Positions 11,531 to 22,804 of a DNA stretch of 39,726 bases are shown in pieces (position 1 is the stretch's first letter; the number at the start of each line of letters is the position of its first letter). Under the pieces are notes generated by a model. The model had not been told where the DNA came from. It did not search any database and saw only the letters and a list, made by a program, of their open reading frames with translations. Origin of the DNA: Amphimedon queenslandica (Eukaryota > Porifera > Demospongiae > Haplosclerida > Niphatidae); contig NW_003546563.1 in assembly GCF_000090795.2 (NCBI RefSeq), forward strand, positions 54,011-93,736. Reading direction: 5' to 3'. The translations under genes were made by a program, and so were the position numbers.

Positions 11531-11849
11531 CAATTTTTCTTTTACTTTTATGAAGAAAACTAATAAATTAAATAAATTATAAGTAGGTTGGGTCAAAAGA
11601 AAATGGATCACATAGCAGAGGACAAATAGAAATGAGTAAGTGAAAACTCAAGGAAAGTAGGCAAAACAACATTTATTTTTCTTTTATTCAGAACCAGCCC
11701 ATCATTTGATATATAGTCATAGAAACAAAATGAAATAAATGAATGCAGATAAATAAACTGTACACTAAGGAAGTCTGGATAAATGAATGAAGATAAATGA
11801 AAATACATTAAGCTTTGAATGAAAATGTCGTTGAATACAAGTACAGGAC
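11531..11849. other. Convergent 3' interval, left arm
   Basis: A 319-bp AT-rich interval between the 3' ends of the integrase (+) and RING-like (-) genes. It holds no ORF of note. It is where both transcripts should terminate. Mirror interval: 15075-15405. Confidence 0.4.
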
Positions 11850-12239
11850 CTACACACCATCAGAGTCAGGCGGTGAAAAGATGAAAGCAAAAGGTGGACT
11901 CTTGGGCTGATCATCAAACCGGTCATAATCATCAAAAGAAATGTTTCGTGACAAACTTCTCAGAACACTAGATATATCATCAAAGCCCTTTAGCACAAAA
12001 AGATCCTTGATCTTTGATGACAGTGAGCAAAGTGGGCAGTTGAATTTCTGTCGTACACAGGCATCACTACATACCTTGCACCCCACTACTCTTCCACAAC
12101 ATAAAGACACCAATGGATTTGTTAAAATCTCCTTAGAAATAATGCAATAAAATGATGCTTTTAAAAATTGAGACACGTTACCTAGCCAGTCCAAGATATT
12201 AATAACCTTTGACAATTTAGAAGGTAAGTCTTCATTCAT
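11850..12239 (-). CDS. RING/U-box-like protein, left copy
   Basis: A 129-codon ORF, intact in both arms. Residues about 29-75 form a cysteine-rich module: CIISKEILTNPLVS, then CCGRVVGCKVCSDAC and FNCPLC. The spacing resembles a RING or U-box fold, suggesting ubiquitin-ligase-type or protein-binding activity. The C-terminus is acidic and proline-rich (DDQPKSPPF). The ATG used has a second in-frame ATG nowhere near, and an upstream exon candidate lies at 12573-12825. From the right copy it differs at 13 of 390 bases, 10 of them changing residues (for example Leu/Ser, Cys/Tyr and Leu/Phe). This is what unconstrained sequence would show. The family is known to me only as transposon-linked small RING-like proteins. 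Confidence 0.65.
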   Translation of the reverse strand: MNEDLPSKLSKVINILDWLGNVSQFLKASFYCIISKEILTNPLVSLCCGRVVGCKVCSDACVRQKFNCPLCSLSSKIKDLFVLKGFDDISSVLRSLSRNISFDDYDRFDDQPKSPPFAFIFSPPDSDGV

Positions 12240-12572
12240 TGATGATGCTCGTTGTCATGGTAAAACAGGCAGCACTAGCGTCAGGGCAATTGATGTTCTC
12301 GTTTGCTTGCTTAGATGTAGCCATGAGTTTTCTGTTTGATTTTCAAAATTTTATTCCTTTGGTACTTTCAGACTGACAAGACAACACTTCAAGTCCAGAA
12401 GTATAGCTTCTAATTCTAGTTGCTATGAGACTAGTTCGTTGAGAAGAACAATCTGTGTGACAACACTGTAATTGATGTTAGAAGCCATCTTAGTGGTTAA
12501 GGGTCATAGGTCTCAAGTGCAGTAACAACAATAGTTTTGTGACATGCTTTGGTTTTCCCTTTTTACACACCA

Positions 12573-12825
12573 TTAGGAGCAACAAATGAGGTTGGCTGAG
12601 GGGGAGTAAAAGTGGTAGGTTTTAGCACACTTTCCAAATGGTAATGCAGGTACACTAGTAGCTGGCTTTAAGGCGTCAACTGGTTCTCCTGCCACGTCGT
12701 AACGACAAGCATCATGTAGAAAATTTTCTGTTTGACTTGGGAAAAAGCGCCAAGTTGTCTTCTCCTCTAATCAACCATAGTGGGGCATTGGGATTCAAAG
12801 AAAAAATGGAAGCAAGTTTGGTTAT
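12573..12825 (-). pseudogene. Upstream exon candidate, left (frameshifted)
   Basis: Mirror of 14088-14339. It has the same acceptor context, but a run AAAATTTTC here against AAAATTTC in the right arm shifts the frame after the KSNRK segment. The left arm thus has a broken upstream exon but an intact RING-like ORF. Confidence 0.4.
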
Positions 12826-13339
12826 CTAAAATAAAAGATAATGAGACTTTGACAACTTTAATACTAAATATAAAAAACTTCTAAGACTTCTTCAGAAGTT
12901 GTACTTGTAGCACCCTTGAGTGCCAACAGTAGTACTATAATTAGAAAACACTACAGACGAGAGTACTGATAAAGAAATTTCAGAGCAAAAATGATAACAT
13001 GTGGAACTGTTCTCACGTGATGTTGTGATAACGAAAGGCGTGGTTCTCATCTGAAATCAAATTTTGAGCTCTGGGTTTTGTAATTCCAATCAATATTGTA
13101 TTATTTTGTTAATAGTACTACAAGCCAGTGCAATTGTTGATAGATACATGCCCCACTATACTTACTTATCCACTCACTCAGCAGGGCATCAGTGTCACTG
13201 TACTTTGAGGACACGGCAACTTTCGTAACTTTCTTGGGCTTGGAGTGGGAGCTCCTGTGTTTAGACGAGTGTTAAGTTAAAGGATAACTGCTGCAGTTAC
13301 TTACATGTATGTGATGATAAGAGTCACCAATTAATGTTA
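12826..13339. other. Inner non-coding part, left arm
   Basis: No gene seen. It contains the repeat CCACTCACTCAGCAGGGCATC near 13170 that also occurs near 9773. Mirror interval: 13581-14087. With 12240-12572 (also without a gene) it fills the space between the RING-like ORF and the palindrome centre. Confidence 0.4.
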
Positions 13340-13580
13340 TCAGTGGTCCTGTCGGCTATGCAATATATATAGTATGGTAGACAGTTCTGTATCCGTTTTA
13401 GCAGACCGAAGGCCGAGGTTGAGGGTGTTACTGGTTGGATAGCAGCCCGAGGCGAAGCTGAAGGCTGCTATCTAACCAGTAACACCCAAAACCGAGGCCA
13501 AGGGTCTGCTAAAACGGAAACAGACCTGTCTACCATACTATTTATATTACATAGCCGACAGGACCACTATTAACATTAAT
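13340..13580. repeat. Centre of palindrome, GC-richer hairpin
   Basis: The symmetry axis lies at about 13455. The ten bases at 13438-13447 pair perfectly with 13463-13472 around a 15-nt spacer, and pairing continues outwards with few mismatches, including a shared GTGTTACTGG block. The core has repeated GAGGCGAAGC/CCGAGG-type motifs that are GC-richer than the surrounding arms. It resembles a short hairpin or MITE that could have seeded the inverted duplication; that role is inference. Confidence 0.85.
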
Positions 13581-14087
13581 TGGTGACTCTTATCATCGAA
13601 TACATGTAAGTAACTGCAGCAATTATCCTTTAACTTAACATTCGTCTAAACACAGGAGCTCACACTCCGAGCCCAAGAAAGTTACGAAAGTTGCCGTGCC
13701 CTCAAAGTACAGTGACACTGAAGCCCTGCTGAGTGAGTGGATAAGTAAGTATAGTGGGGCATGTATCTTTCGGCAATTGCACTGGCTTGAAGTACTATTA
13801 ACAAAATAATACAATATTGATTGTAATTACAAAACGCAGAAATCAAAATTTGATTTTAGATGAGAACCATGCCTTTCGTTATCACAACATCACGTGAGAA
13901 CAGTCTTTTCACATGTTATCATTTTTGCTCTGAAGTTTTTTTATCAGTACTCTCGTCTGTAGTGTTTTCTAACTATAGTACTACTGTTGGCACTCAAGGC
14001 TGCTACAAGTGTAACGTCTGAAGAAGACTTAGAAGTTTTTTATATTCAGTATTAAAGTTGTCACACTCTCATTATCTTTTATTTTAG

Positions 14088-14339
14088 ATAACCGAACTTG
14101 CTTTCAATTTTTCTTTAAATCCTAATGCCCCACTATGGTTGATTAGAGGAGAGGACAACTTGGCGCTTTTACCCAAGTCAAACAGAAAATTTCTACATGA
14201 TGCTTGTCGTTACGACGTGGCAGGAGAACCAGTTGACGCCTTAAAGCCAGCTACTAGTGTACCTGCATCACCATTTGGAAAATTCGCTAAAACCTACCAC
14301 ATTTACTCCCCCTCAGCCCACCTCATTTGTTGCTCCTAA
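14088..14339 (+). CDS. Possible upstream exon of RING-like gene, right
   Basis: After TTTATTTTAG (acceptor ending at 14087) the frame reads ITELAFNFSLNPNAPLWLIR, GEDNLALLPKSNRKFLHD and AGEPVDALKPATSVPASPF up to a TAA. It points the same way as the RING-like ORF 345 bp downstream, and composition looks protein-like rather than random. No family is recognised. It could be an exon of the RING-like gene or a separate small gene. In the left arm the same frame is broken by one extra T. Confidence 0.4.
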   Translation: MTELAFNFSLNPNAPLWLIRGEDNLALLPKSNRKFLHDACRYDVAGEPVDALKPATSVPASPFGKFAKTYHIYSPSAHLICCS

Positions 14340-14684
14340 TAGTGTGTAAAAAGGGAAAACCAAAGCATTTCACAAAACTATTAATGTTACTGCACTTGAG
14401 ACCTATGACCCTAAACGGCCTTGTAGCTCTAAGATGGCTTCTAACTTCAATTACAGTGTTGTCACACAGATTGTTCTTCTGGACGAACTAGTCTCATAGC
14501 AACTAGAATAAGAAGCTATACTTCTGGACTGGAAGTGTTGTGTCTTGTCAGTCTGAAAGTACCAAAGGAATAAATTTTTGAAAATCAAACAGAAAACTCA
14601 TGGCTACATCTAAGCAAGCAAACGAGAACATCAATTGCCCTGACGCTAGTGCTGCCTGTTTTACCATGACAACGAGCATCATCA

Positions 14685-15074
14685 ATGAATGAAGACTTAC
14701 CTTCTAAAATGTCGAAGGTTATTAATATCTTGGACTGGCTAGGTAACGTGTCTCAATTTTTTAAAGCATCATTTTATTGCATTATTTCTAAGGAGATTTT
14801 AACGAATCCATTGGTGTCTTCATGTTGTGGAAGAGTAGTGGGGTGCAAGGTATGTAGTGATGCCTATGTACGACAGAAATTCAACTGCCCACTTTGCTCA
14901 CTGTCATCAAAGATCAAGGAACTTTTTGTGCTAAAGGGCTTTGATGATAAATTTAGTGTTCTGAGAAGTTCGTCAAGAAACATTTCTATTGATGATTATG
15001 ACCGGTTTGATGATCAGCCCAAGAGTCCACCTTTTGCTTACATCTTTTCACCGCCTGACTCTGATGGTGTGTAG
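14685..15074 (+). CDS. RING/U-box-like protein, right copy
   Basis: Mirror of 11850-12239, also an open 129-codon frame. The cysteine pairs of the module (CCGRVVGCKVC, NCPLC) are kept, while the Cys before VRQKF in the left copy is Tyr here. A conserved upstream frame (14088-14339) after a splice acceptor may be an earlier exon of the same gene. No stop interrupts this copy. Confidence 0.65.
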   Translation: MNEDLPSKMSKVINILDWLGNVSQFFKASFYCIISKEILTNPLVSSCCGRVVGCKVCSDAYVRQKFNCPLCSLSSKIKELFVLKGFDDKFSVLRSSSRNISIDDYDRFDDQPKSPPFAYIFSPPDSDGV

Positions 15075-15405
15075 GTCCTGTACTTGTATTCAATGACATT
15101 TTCATTCAAAGCTTAATGTATTTTTATTTATCTTCATTCATTTATCCAGACTTACTTAGTGTACAGTTTATTTATCTGCATTCATTTATTTCATTTTGTT
15201 TCTATGACAATATATCAAATGATGGGCTAGTTCTGAATAAAAGAAAAATAAATGTTGTTTTGCCTACTTTCCTTGAGTTTTCACTTACTCATTTATATTT
15301 GTCCTCTGCTATGTGATCCATTTTATTTTGACCCAAACCATATCCCAAACTACTTATAATTTATTTAATTTATTAGTTTTCTTCATAAAAGAAAGAGGAA
15401 AATTG

Positions 15406-16568
15406 TTACAGTAATAAGTTAGCAAAAAGAAAATTTAAATGAATAATGTAAAGTATAGCAGCTTTGAATTGTATCCCATTTTTGTGAAGTACATCTTGCA
15501 AAAATATAATCTGCACTGATGGATACAGCTGGAAGAAGTCTCTTTCTCTAAGTTGCTGTAGTAACTCATTTTTTCATAATGGATCAGAACCAAATGTATG
15601 AGGCTCTGTCAGATGGCCACCATTACTTAAGTATAACTGTATAGCACAAAGAGTGCTTGGAATTATTGATGAATTTAATGATACAGCAACAGATGAACAC
15701 ATTGTTAATTGGTTAGGTCTTCCTCCTCGCCTTCCAGGTATCCTACGATTATTCAATGACTGAATAAAATTACTTATGGGTGACTGCATAACATTAATTA
15801 AAACCCATGAAACACAAAACTTCACAACTTCATTTTGCATATTTATTTAATTATTTACTTCTTTGACACGGAATTCCTTTAATGGGATAGTTGATCTTTC
15901 GGTTGACTTCAACCCATACTCTTTCAACTTGGTGATTACATTGGGAAGTAGTTTGGAGCCAAGGTAAACGACGAGTTCCATTCTGAATTTGAGAGAAGTG
16001 TTGCTGAACTTTATGTATGAAACAGAATTCTGTTCCTTGATCAACATGGATTTGCTCCCAAATCACTTTTGTTAACAGCAGTGGTCTATACAAAGGTCAA
16101 TAGGGATTTTTCTGGGAATTGCTATCAATCCAACTATTTTTCCACTAAACCCATCAACTACAAGTATATGAACAATCCTAAACATGTTTACCTATTCGTT
16201 CCGATCAATGTGTAACTTCTCTCAACATGAATTAGCATCATAAAAAATAGGATTAAACTTGAAGCAGTGTTTGTTGCCTATGACTTGCCATTGCAACTGT
16301 CCTTCATTGAGAGCCATGTATTCCTTCTGATAAACAATATCTATGCACTGTCCTTCTCCCATAGCTGTGTCCCAATAATGACACTGCTTGAGTTGCTAGA
16401 TGACAAAGCAATGCTAGAGACAGCCGGCTTCGGTATTATATATCTCTCAATGCAAAAATGCAATGCACAGATCTTTCAGAGAAGCCTCTGACACCTGGAT
16501 GCTTATCTGGTGATGACTGTATCAACGCAATACACAATTCCTTATTTGGTTTTTGTGTTGATCCATGC
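15406..16568 (-). pseudogene. DDE integrase, IS3-like, right copy
   Basis: Mirror of 10107-11530 without the MITE. The frame 16093-15851 is open and shows the core well: YRPLLLTKVIWEQIHVDQGT, then EF (second acidic residue), and NHQVERVWVEVNRKINYPIK (the Glu plus the conserved arginine and tryptophan). The frame 15840-15574 adds VVKFCVSWVLI, NNRRIPGRRGGRPNQLT and SNGGHLTEPHTFGSDPL before a stop that the left copy lacks. Upstream, the HTH half is broken by stops. An exon begins after a CTTTTCAG acceptor (16569-16576). Expected function: cutting and joining of element ends; this copy is dead. Confidence 0.65.
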
Positions 16569-17385
16569 CTGAAAAGAATAATGCAGTGAAGCAATCTAAT
16601 GTGTGTGTGAGACAGAGATAAAGAGAGGGGGAAAAAGCTGTAGTAACAGAAATAATCAGGGCAAAGACTCAATGTCGAGCACAAAATTCCATTTAGTCCA
16701 CCATTTAAATACGGCATAGCCGGTGGCAGAGCTAAGTGTGGTTATTAAGAAAATCATTGACTCTTCTCAAATTTCATTTCCTAAAAGACAGCAGATCATT
16801 ATACAAAGTTCTTTCAAAATTTGTTTATTAACATCGCTGTGAGTGCAATAGTCGAAATAATATACATGCACCGTAGTGACACTGAGGCCCTCCTAAGTGA
16901 GTGGCCGTGTACTGACTGACAGTAACTGTGAGTGAATGATTGAGTGGTGTGAGTGCTCATGCTGTGACCCATAAGCAAATGCGCATGCGCATAACTATTA
17001 CCTCTATATGCTCTTGTAAGACCATGCCCAAGACTGTAGTTACTCGCATAGTTACTTGATAAAAAGATTACAGACTAGACTCCAGGTATCCAACTTAAGG
17101 TTTCTAAGTTTAAATCACTGAAGTAATTTCAAACTTTTACTGTCTATGCCTAGGATGACGAGATCAAGAAAGAAATAAAAAGCCCACTTTAGGATATTGA
17201 GGTTTACGGAAATGTCACACAGAAGATTACACGTATGTTCAGTACAGTATTAAAAATGGCCCTTAGCCAGGGTTACGTAGGAGATGAGCCTGACACAATT
17301 AATCCAAACTTACATTAAGTGTGAGTTCACAGTTCTTTACATTATGGGTGGAGCCTTATACATTAATTATTCTTCATTCTTTATA

Positions 17386-17728
17386 TAGACCAGTTGGCAC
17401 TACACATATTCATAGATTTTAAAGTATATTCATGGTGATATTGTAGTTTTCCTACTGCCAATTTGGATTCCTACTTCCAATGGTTGTCTATGGAGTGACT
17501 GTGAATATAGCTCATTTTTCAAAAACTGCTGCACTATTTTTCTGATAGCAATCTTGCTACTGCTTACTGACCATCATTTAGTGTCTTTAGTGGGCCCATA
17601 GACTTTAATAAGTGCAACTAGAAGATTTAGAAGCAAAGTGATTGCTTTGTCCCACTCTACTCTTAGTAAACTGACTCCAAAATGGCGGTAGGAAAATTTT
17701 TGTTACATACTTAACGCCAACTGGTCTA
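17386..17728. mobile_element. 343-bp TA-flanked MITE, right arm
   Basis: Mirror copy of 8886-9238 with the same TAGACCAGTTGGC ends and flanking TA (17384-17385 and 17729-17730). It is about 10 bp shorter through small indels. Confidence 0.75.
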
Positions 17729-18583
17729 TAAACGACCTTCCAGCTTGTACTCTCGGTACTGTGCTGTATGCAGATGATAGTAAGAGCAGTAAATCGATTT
17801 CCTCTGCCCTATTGCCTTCTCTTGCAAGAGGATTTGGACAGGATTTGAGATTGAAGTGTATCTTCTCGTCTCAATTTAACTATCACAACTTCAGAAGACC
17901 TTAGTGGTGAGTTACAGGGCACCCAATGGTTGTTCCTATCACTTTTAAGTACCCCTTTGGTGGGTCTATTGTCCCCAAAATAAACTATTGCAGAGATTTT
18001 GATACAATGTTCCAAGATGACCTATTATGGTCTTTATCCTTAAGTGTGAAAGTAGAAAGAGGATATTTTGTCCAAAGTGCAAAAAACAAGAAAGAAGCCG
18101 TTATTGTCTGAAGAAGTGTGAGGTGAAACTATAATCCATTCTTAATTATTGAAATGAAGGCTGTCATACATCGTGAAATTAATGGATGCTCTTTGACAGA
18201 TGTAAACAAGCATTTCTGAAGAACTGGCCCAAATTCAAATTTCTGCAAAATTTTCAGACTACTTTTCTTCTTTCATTTTCTTCTAACAACACGGAAATCT
18301 TTTCAACCAGAGAACTGCTCAAGTTGGTGTTTACATCATTCCATTGTGCTTGGGTTAAGGACTGGATAAGTGGTTTCAAAATGAAGCAAGGAGAGAACAA
18401 GATGGACAAAATCCTGAATTCCAGATGCAGACACTGCATGGGGTTTGTGATTTCATGCAATTTTAATTTATACGCATGTGATCAGCATGAATAAAATACA
18501 GAATCACAACAGAATGTAATTTATCAATTCAACAAATAAAGAATAAAAACAAGTACATTAAAAACATTAAAAAGGACGTTGAA
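17729..18583 (+). other. Conserved block with short ORFs, right arm
   Basis: Mirror of 8022-8885. It contains frames at 17926-18111 (VPITFKYPFGGSIVPKI) and 18186-18494 (RCRHCMGFVISC). The identity of either product is unknown, and the change rate between arms does not suggest constraint. Confidence 0.3.
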
Positions 18584-18819
18584 GTAGTAGGATTCAATTG
18601 GAAAAGTAAAGAAGCAAGAAGGTACTTGCAAACTGGTCTGGTAAGAAATCCTACACCATTGCATGAAAGACATGCCACATGGCTTCATATGTATATAGTT
18701 GAGCATCACTGTGTGGATAGTTACCATGATTTTGGGTAATATTCTTTGTGCAATGGTGTAGAATACCAGCTTCTAAGTACCTTTTTGTTTCATAACTTTT
18801 TCCAATTAAGTCCCACTAC
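18584..18819. repeat. 236-bp foldback element, right arm
   Basis: Mirror copy of 7786-8021, with the same paired ends (GTAGTAGGATTCAATTGG and CCAATTAAGTCCCACTAC). Confidence 0.75.
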
Positions 18820-21800
18820 ATTTTCATTTCTTTCTAAGTTAATCCGTACATTGAGCATTGACTAGTAAAATGTAGTTATTAGCCTCGATGGAATGATCTA
18901 GAAGCTATTTGTACACACAATCTCAATGCAGATTTACACTTCTATAACAGCAGTTTGATAGTTTCCTTTATTTCACCATTGACACGTCCCACAGCAATAG
19001 GACACAGCAATGACGGTTCACATTATTTTTTACCCATGATGGTTGACACTTTATTTGAAAAACCACAATCTTCAATGACATATTACAATGTACCATTGAC
19101 TACACATACATGTAGTACATTGATCACATACTTCAGCCTTGATGCAATCGTCATGAAACTACCAGCCACCTAAACTGGCTAACATTGTTTTCAGAAATGA
19201 CTTCACACAGTAATACATAGATACTAGATTTAGCAATAACCATGGTCAAGCTTTGGTTGAGTGATATTGAAACCATTTCGTATCAACCATTTCAATGTTC
19301 AATCACACTCACAAAAGCCAATCTGATAATTTTTAGCATTGACTATACATGCAGCAATAAATACTATATAGTCTCGCTCAACCCTACTCTGCTGGCTACA
19401 TGAGACTAATAGAATACATTCAGTAATTTTTATTTGCAACAAAACTCTTCAAACTATCTGAAAGTTTCCACTGACTACACAGCACTGAGTGAATTGTACT
19501 TTGAGCAATGAGTGAAATGCTCCTGAATCTATTATTACATGGCCTACTAAATCGATTATAATGACTGAGCCAATAAGTAACATGGATCAAATGAAACAGC
19601 TTTGCTTTGATTTTTTAGCATTTACATGGCCTGACATCACACGTACCATGCACTGCATTAATAAAAGTTTAATTTCATTATTACTTAAAGGTATTTTAAA
19701 TAAATGCACACCTGTTCTTGTCTGACTTGAATGTCACTCTAATCATACTGAGAATCATAAAATTGGGAAATTATGTGATTGACCATTCTTGAATCTAGAA
19801 TGTGGTCTCAGTAGTGTAGAACTGTATATTTAAAGCTTGAGAGAGGCATAAACACTGGAGAGATAGAGACAAAAAGGGCAAAAACTAGCAATAATACCTG
19901 TAATGATATTCTGTGTCTAATGGCTTATATAACTACATTAAGCCTACTATTATTTTTGTCTACTAACTTCGTTAGCAAAATCAGCCACAGTCATATGATT
20001 GGCATTAATAATTTTAGTGTTCTTAACCAAATACTTTTTAATAAACACTAAAGAGTGAAGAATGTAGAACAAAATTTAGCAAGCAAACCATAAGAAACGA
20101 GGATACTTAACATATACAATGTAGGTAGCATCGCTATAGTATATTAGTCACAGAATTTAGTTATTAGTTACTATCTTAAAGAACATTTTATATCTGAAAA
20201 CTCCATGCTACTGCAGTTGATTACTTGCTGCAAAAACTTCCACTATATAGCTGCCATTCTACTTCACTTTGACCACAGCCGCTAAATTAACTATCAGTAA
20301 TAACAATTGCAATAAATAAAAATTATTTTGGCTTTAGCGGTTTAAACCTCTCTCACTAATATAGCTAAATTTAGTAGACGCTCATAACAGTAGGCTACGA
20401 TACATGTACTCCAGTGACATATAAGGCTGGGACCATACATTTGTACTGAATGCAAATGCATCAATGGTGTGTACAAATTAGAAGCAAAATAGAGTGGAGA
20501 CCATTCGCACAGGAAGTTAGACACAGAGAGAAGGAATTGAAATTAATGATTGAATATAATGGGCAAATCAGACCAATGGAAACAAGGCTGAAGTGGATTT
20601 AAAAGAGCAAAGTACTTTCAGGAAAAGATAGAGGCTAAAGCTTGGAAGAAAGATAGTCATGGGAGAAAAGTAGAAGAATATACATGTAGATCTAGAAGGA
20701 TGAAACAACTACTTAAGAAGAGAAAGATGTAGAGAAAAGACAGATGTACAATAGTAACATAAAGAGAGAAATGATGGGAAAGAAGAGGGGGAGTGTATGA
20801 GAATGGACTATATTCAGAGAGATGGAAGGATGCACAGTGTGGTTAATCAGAAATAAGGAGAAGGTATGTGGTGCAAAACTGTATTGCTGTTTATCATGAT
20901 TTACCATTATAATTCATTGTTATGCACCTCCCTCTCTTTGCCATTTCCTTTCTATTCTCTTTAGTGTCTCTGTCTCTTTCAAGTTTAAGATTTATGGCAT
21001 TAAGTATTTCATTCCAGTAAGCTAGTTCAATTATATATTTTCCCTTCTATGTTTCTTTGATTGATTCTAGTCTATAATTCAAGTATTAAGGTAGTAAAAA
21101 GAGTATGATCATACATTGTTGTATTTTTGTATGTTTCTTTTTATTTTTAATTGTCAAAAATATTTTTAACACAACGATTTTGCTACTACTATGATGCAGA
21201 GCCATGCAATATGAAGCAGTTCATGAAGCAAGTCCTTTCACTTGATCCAGGGATGAAAGATTAATTTTAGCAGCTAATACAGAAGGTGCATAATGATAAA
21301 TAATTAGAATTAGCTTGTGTTACAATCGATTGAAAATTCAGTGCGATGGTCCAGGACAATTTGCCTCAAAGTATCTGATATGCCTGGAAATGAAAAACTG
21401 GCTACAATCTGTTTGAAATGAAGTTTTAGTAAAAAAAGTCAAAATAAGAAACATGGTTGCAACAACCTTTCAATCTTGCTGTATAGCACTGACTAATTTT
21501 CGTTTTAGCACACCAATGCAGTTTCATGAATTTTTGATGTAAAACATTGGAGTTTTAAGCTAAAACTTTCAGCCCCACCCCTCATTAACTTCGAAGAAAG
21601 CACATTAAGCTTTTTGTCTCTGTAGTTGATCAACCAAAATTAGTACCATAATTTTGTATGACCAGTTATTGTGCATGTCTGTACCCTACCGATGTCAGAC
21701 AAACATCAGAAGACTGTTAACTTCAAAAAATGTTAACATCACAAAACCTTCATTTTGAGCCAATAGGTAAATTTGTCTTTCCTGAATAAAATGGATAGAC

Positions 21801-22743
21801 CTTGCCTTTTATTCTTCTAACAATGCACTTGGCCTGGCATCATGCACCTGCATATCATGCACAGCAGTAGTAAAGGTATTTTATTAATAGTTTAAAATCA
21901 AAGCAAATAACACATCGCAATAATAGGTTATTTATATGTATATGTGTCCTTGTCTGTCGTGAATTTTGCTCTGATCATACAGAGAAATATAAAATGGGAT
22001 AATTATATTACTGACCATAATTGAGTGAAAAACTTAATGTCAATACAGTAAATCCAAACCTCGAGAGAGACAGAAACTCCATAGAGATAGAGAGTAACTG
22101 TCATGCAATTCAGTGTGTAATGGCAATTGCTTTATTTTATATACATGTAGCTATACTTCAATGAATCAGTGACAAACATGTGGGCCTCTGTGTGCATGGC
22201 ATACATTATGTATGTGCCAAATGACAAAAATTTTTACTAAGCATTACACTAAGAGGAACATTAACGAGGAGCAACAGAGTGGAGAGAAAGCTTAAAAGAC
22301 AGACAGGGTACATTAGGTGTTAAAGGGAGAGAAGAAAGAAAACAACAGACATAGAGAAATAGAAACAAGACAGAGCCTCAGAACATGCACACTTAGTAGC
22401 AGAAAAAGACTAAACGTGGGGGAGAGAGAGTGGAAGGAACATACTGGAGCAAATATGAGACAGATGTAGAAATAAGGGACATGTACATTTAGAAACAATA
22501 GGAAAAAAAGGGGAGAGTGTATGAGAATAGACCATAATTGAACAAGGATGAATATTAAGTGAGAAAGAGAGAGACCATCACTTGTCACTCAGGAGATGGT
22601 ATGGGTGCATGGATCATACATATATTGCATTTTAATAAGGGGGAAAGAGAGTGGCAAAAGTTGAGCATACAAAGTACATGTTCACAAAGACATTATGCAC
22701 TTGGGGAAAGCAGTTTCATGTTGCCAAGTGGCATGAACAGGAT
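18820..22743. other. Non-coding spacer, right arm
   Basis: Mirror of 3894-7785, with the same low-complexity purine-rich tracts (now GA-rich, for example 22320-22450) and the same two diverged direct-repeat copies. No gene is supported; the ORFs here are CT/GA-repeat translations. It ends abruptly at 22743, where homology with the left arm jumps to 28970. Confidence 0.6.
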
Positions 22744-22804
22744 TTCCCACTGGTTCTTGGCATAGTGCTCAGCACCTTGATGGCAGGTAACATCCTGTAC
22801 TATA

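Larger units (their letters stand above)
1..13447. repeat. Left arm of giant inverted repeat
   Basis: This stretch is the reverse complement of 13463-33262, allowing for indels. Anchors include bases 1-9 against 33254-33262, the RING ORF at 11850-12239 against 14685-15074, and 13438-13447 against 13463-13472. Pairwise differences are scattered (13 in 390 bp in the RING ORF), so the arms are similar but not identical. The homology reaches the first base of the window, so the outer end of this arm may lie further left. Compared with the right arm it lacks about 6.2 kb at position 3902 or so and has an extra MITE at 10850-11085. Confidence 0.95.

Noticed and set aside
11850..12239. RING-like gene as a domesticated host gene
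   Set aside because: Ten replacement and three silent changes between arms fit no constraint, and the surrounding genes are dead.
17761..17781. LYADD motif suggesting a reverse transcriptase
   Set aside because: No other reverse transcriptase motif lies nearby in that frame, and the neighbouring residues do not fit.
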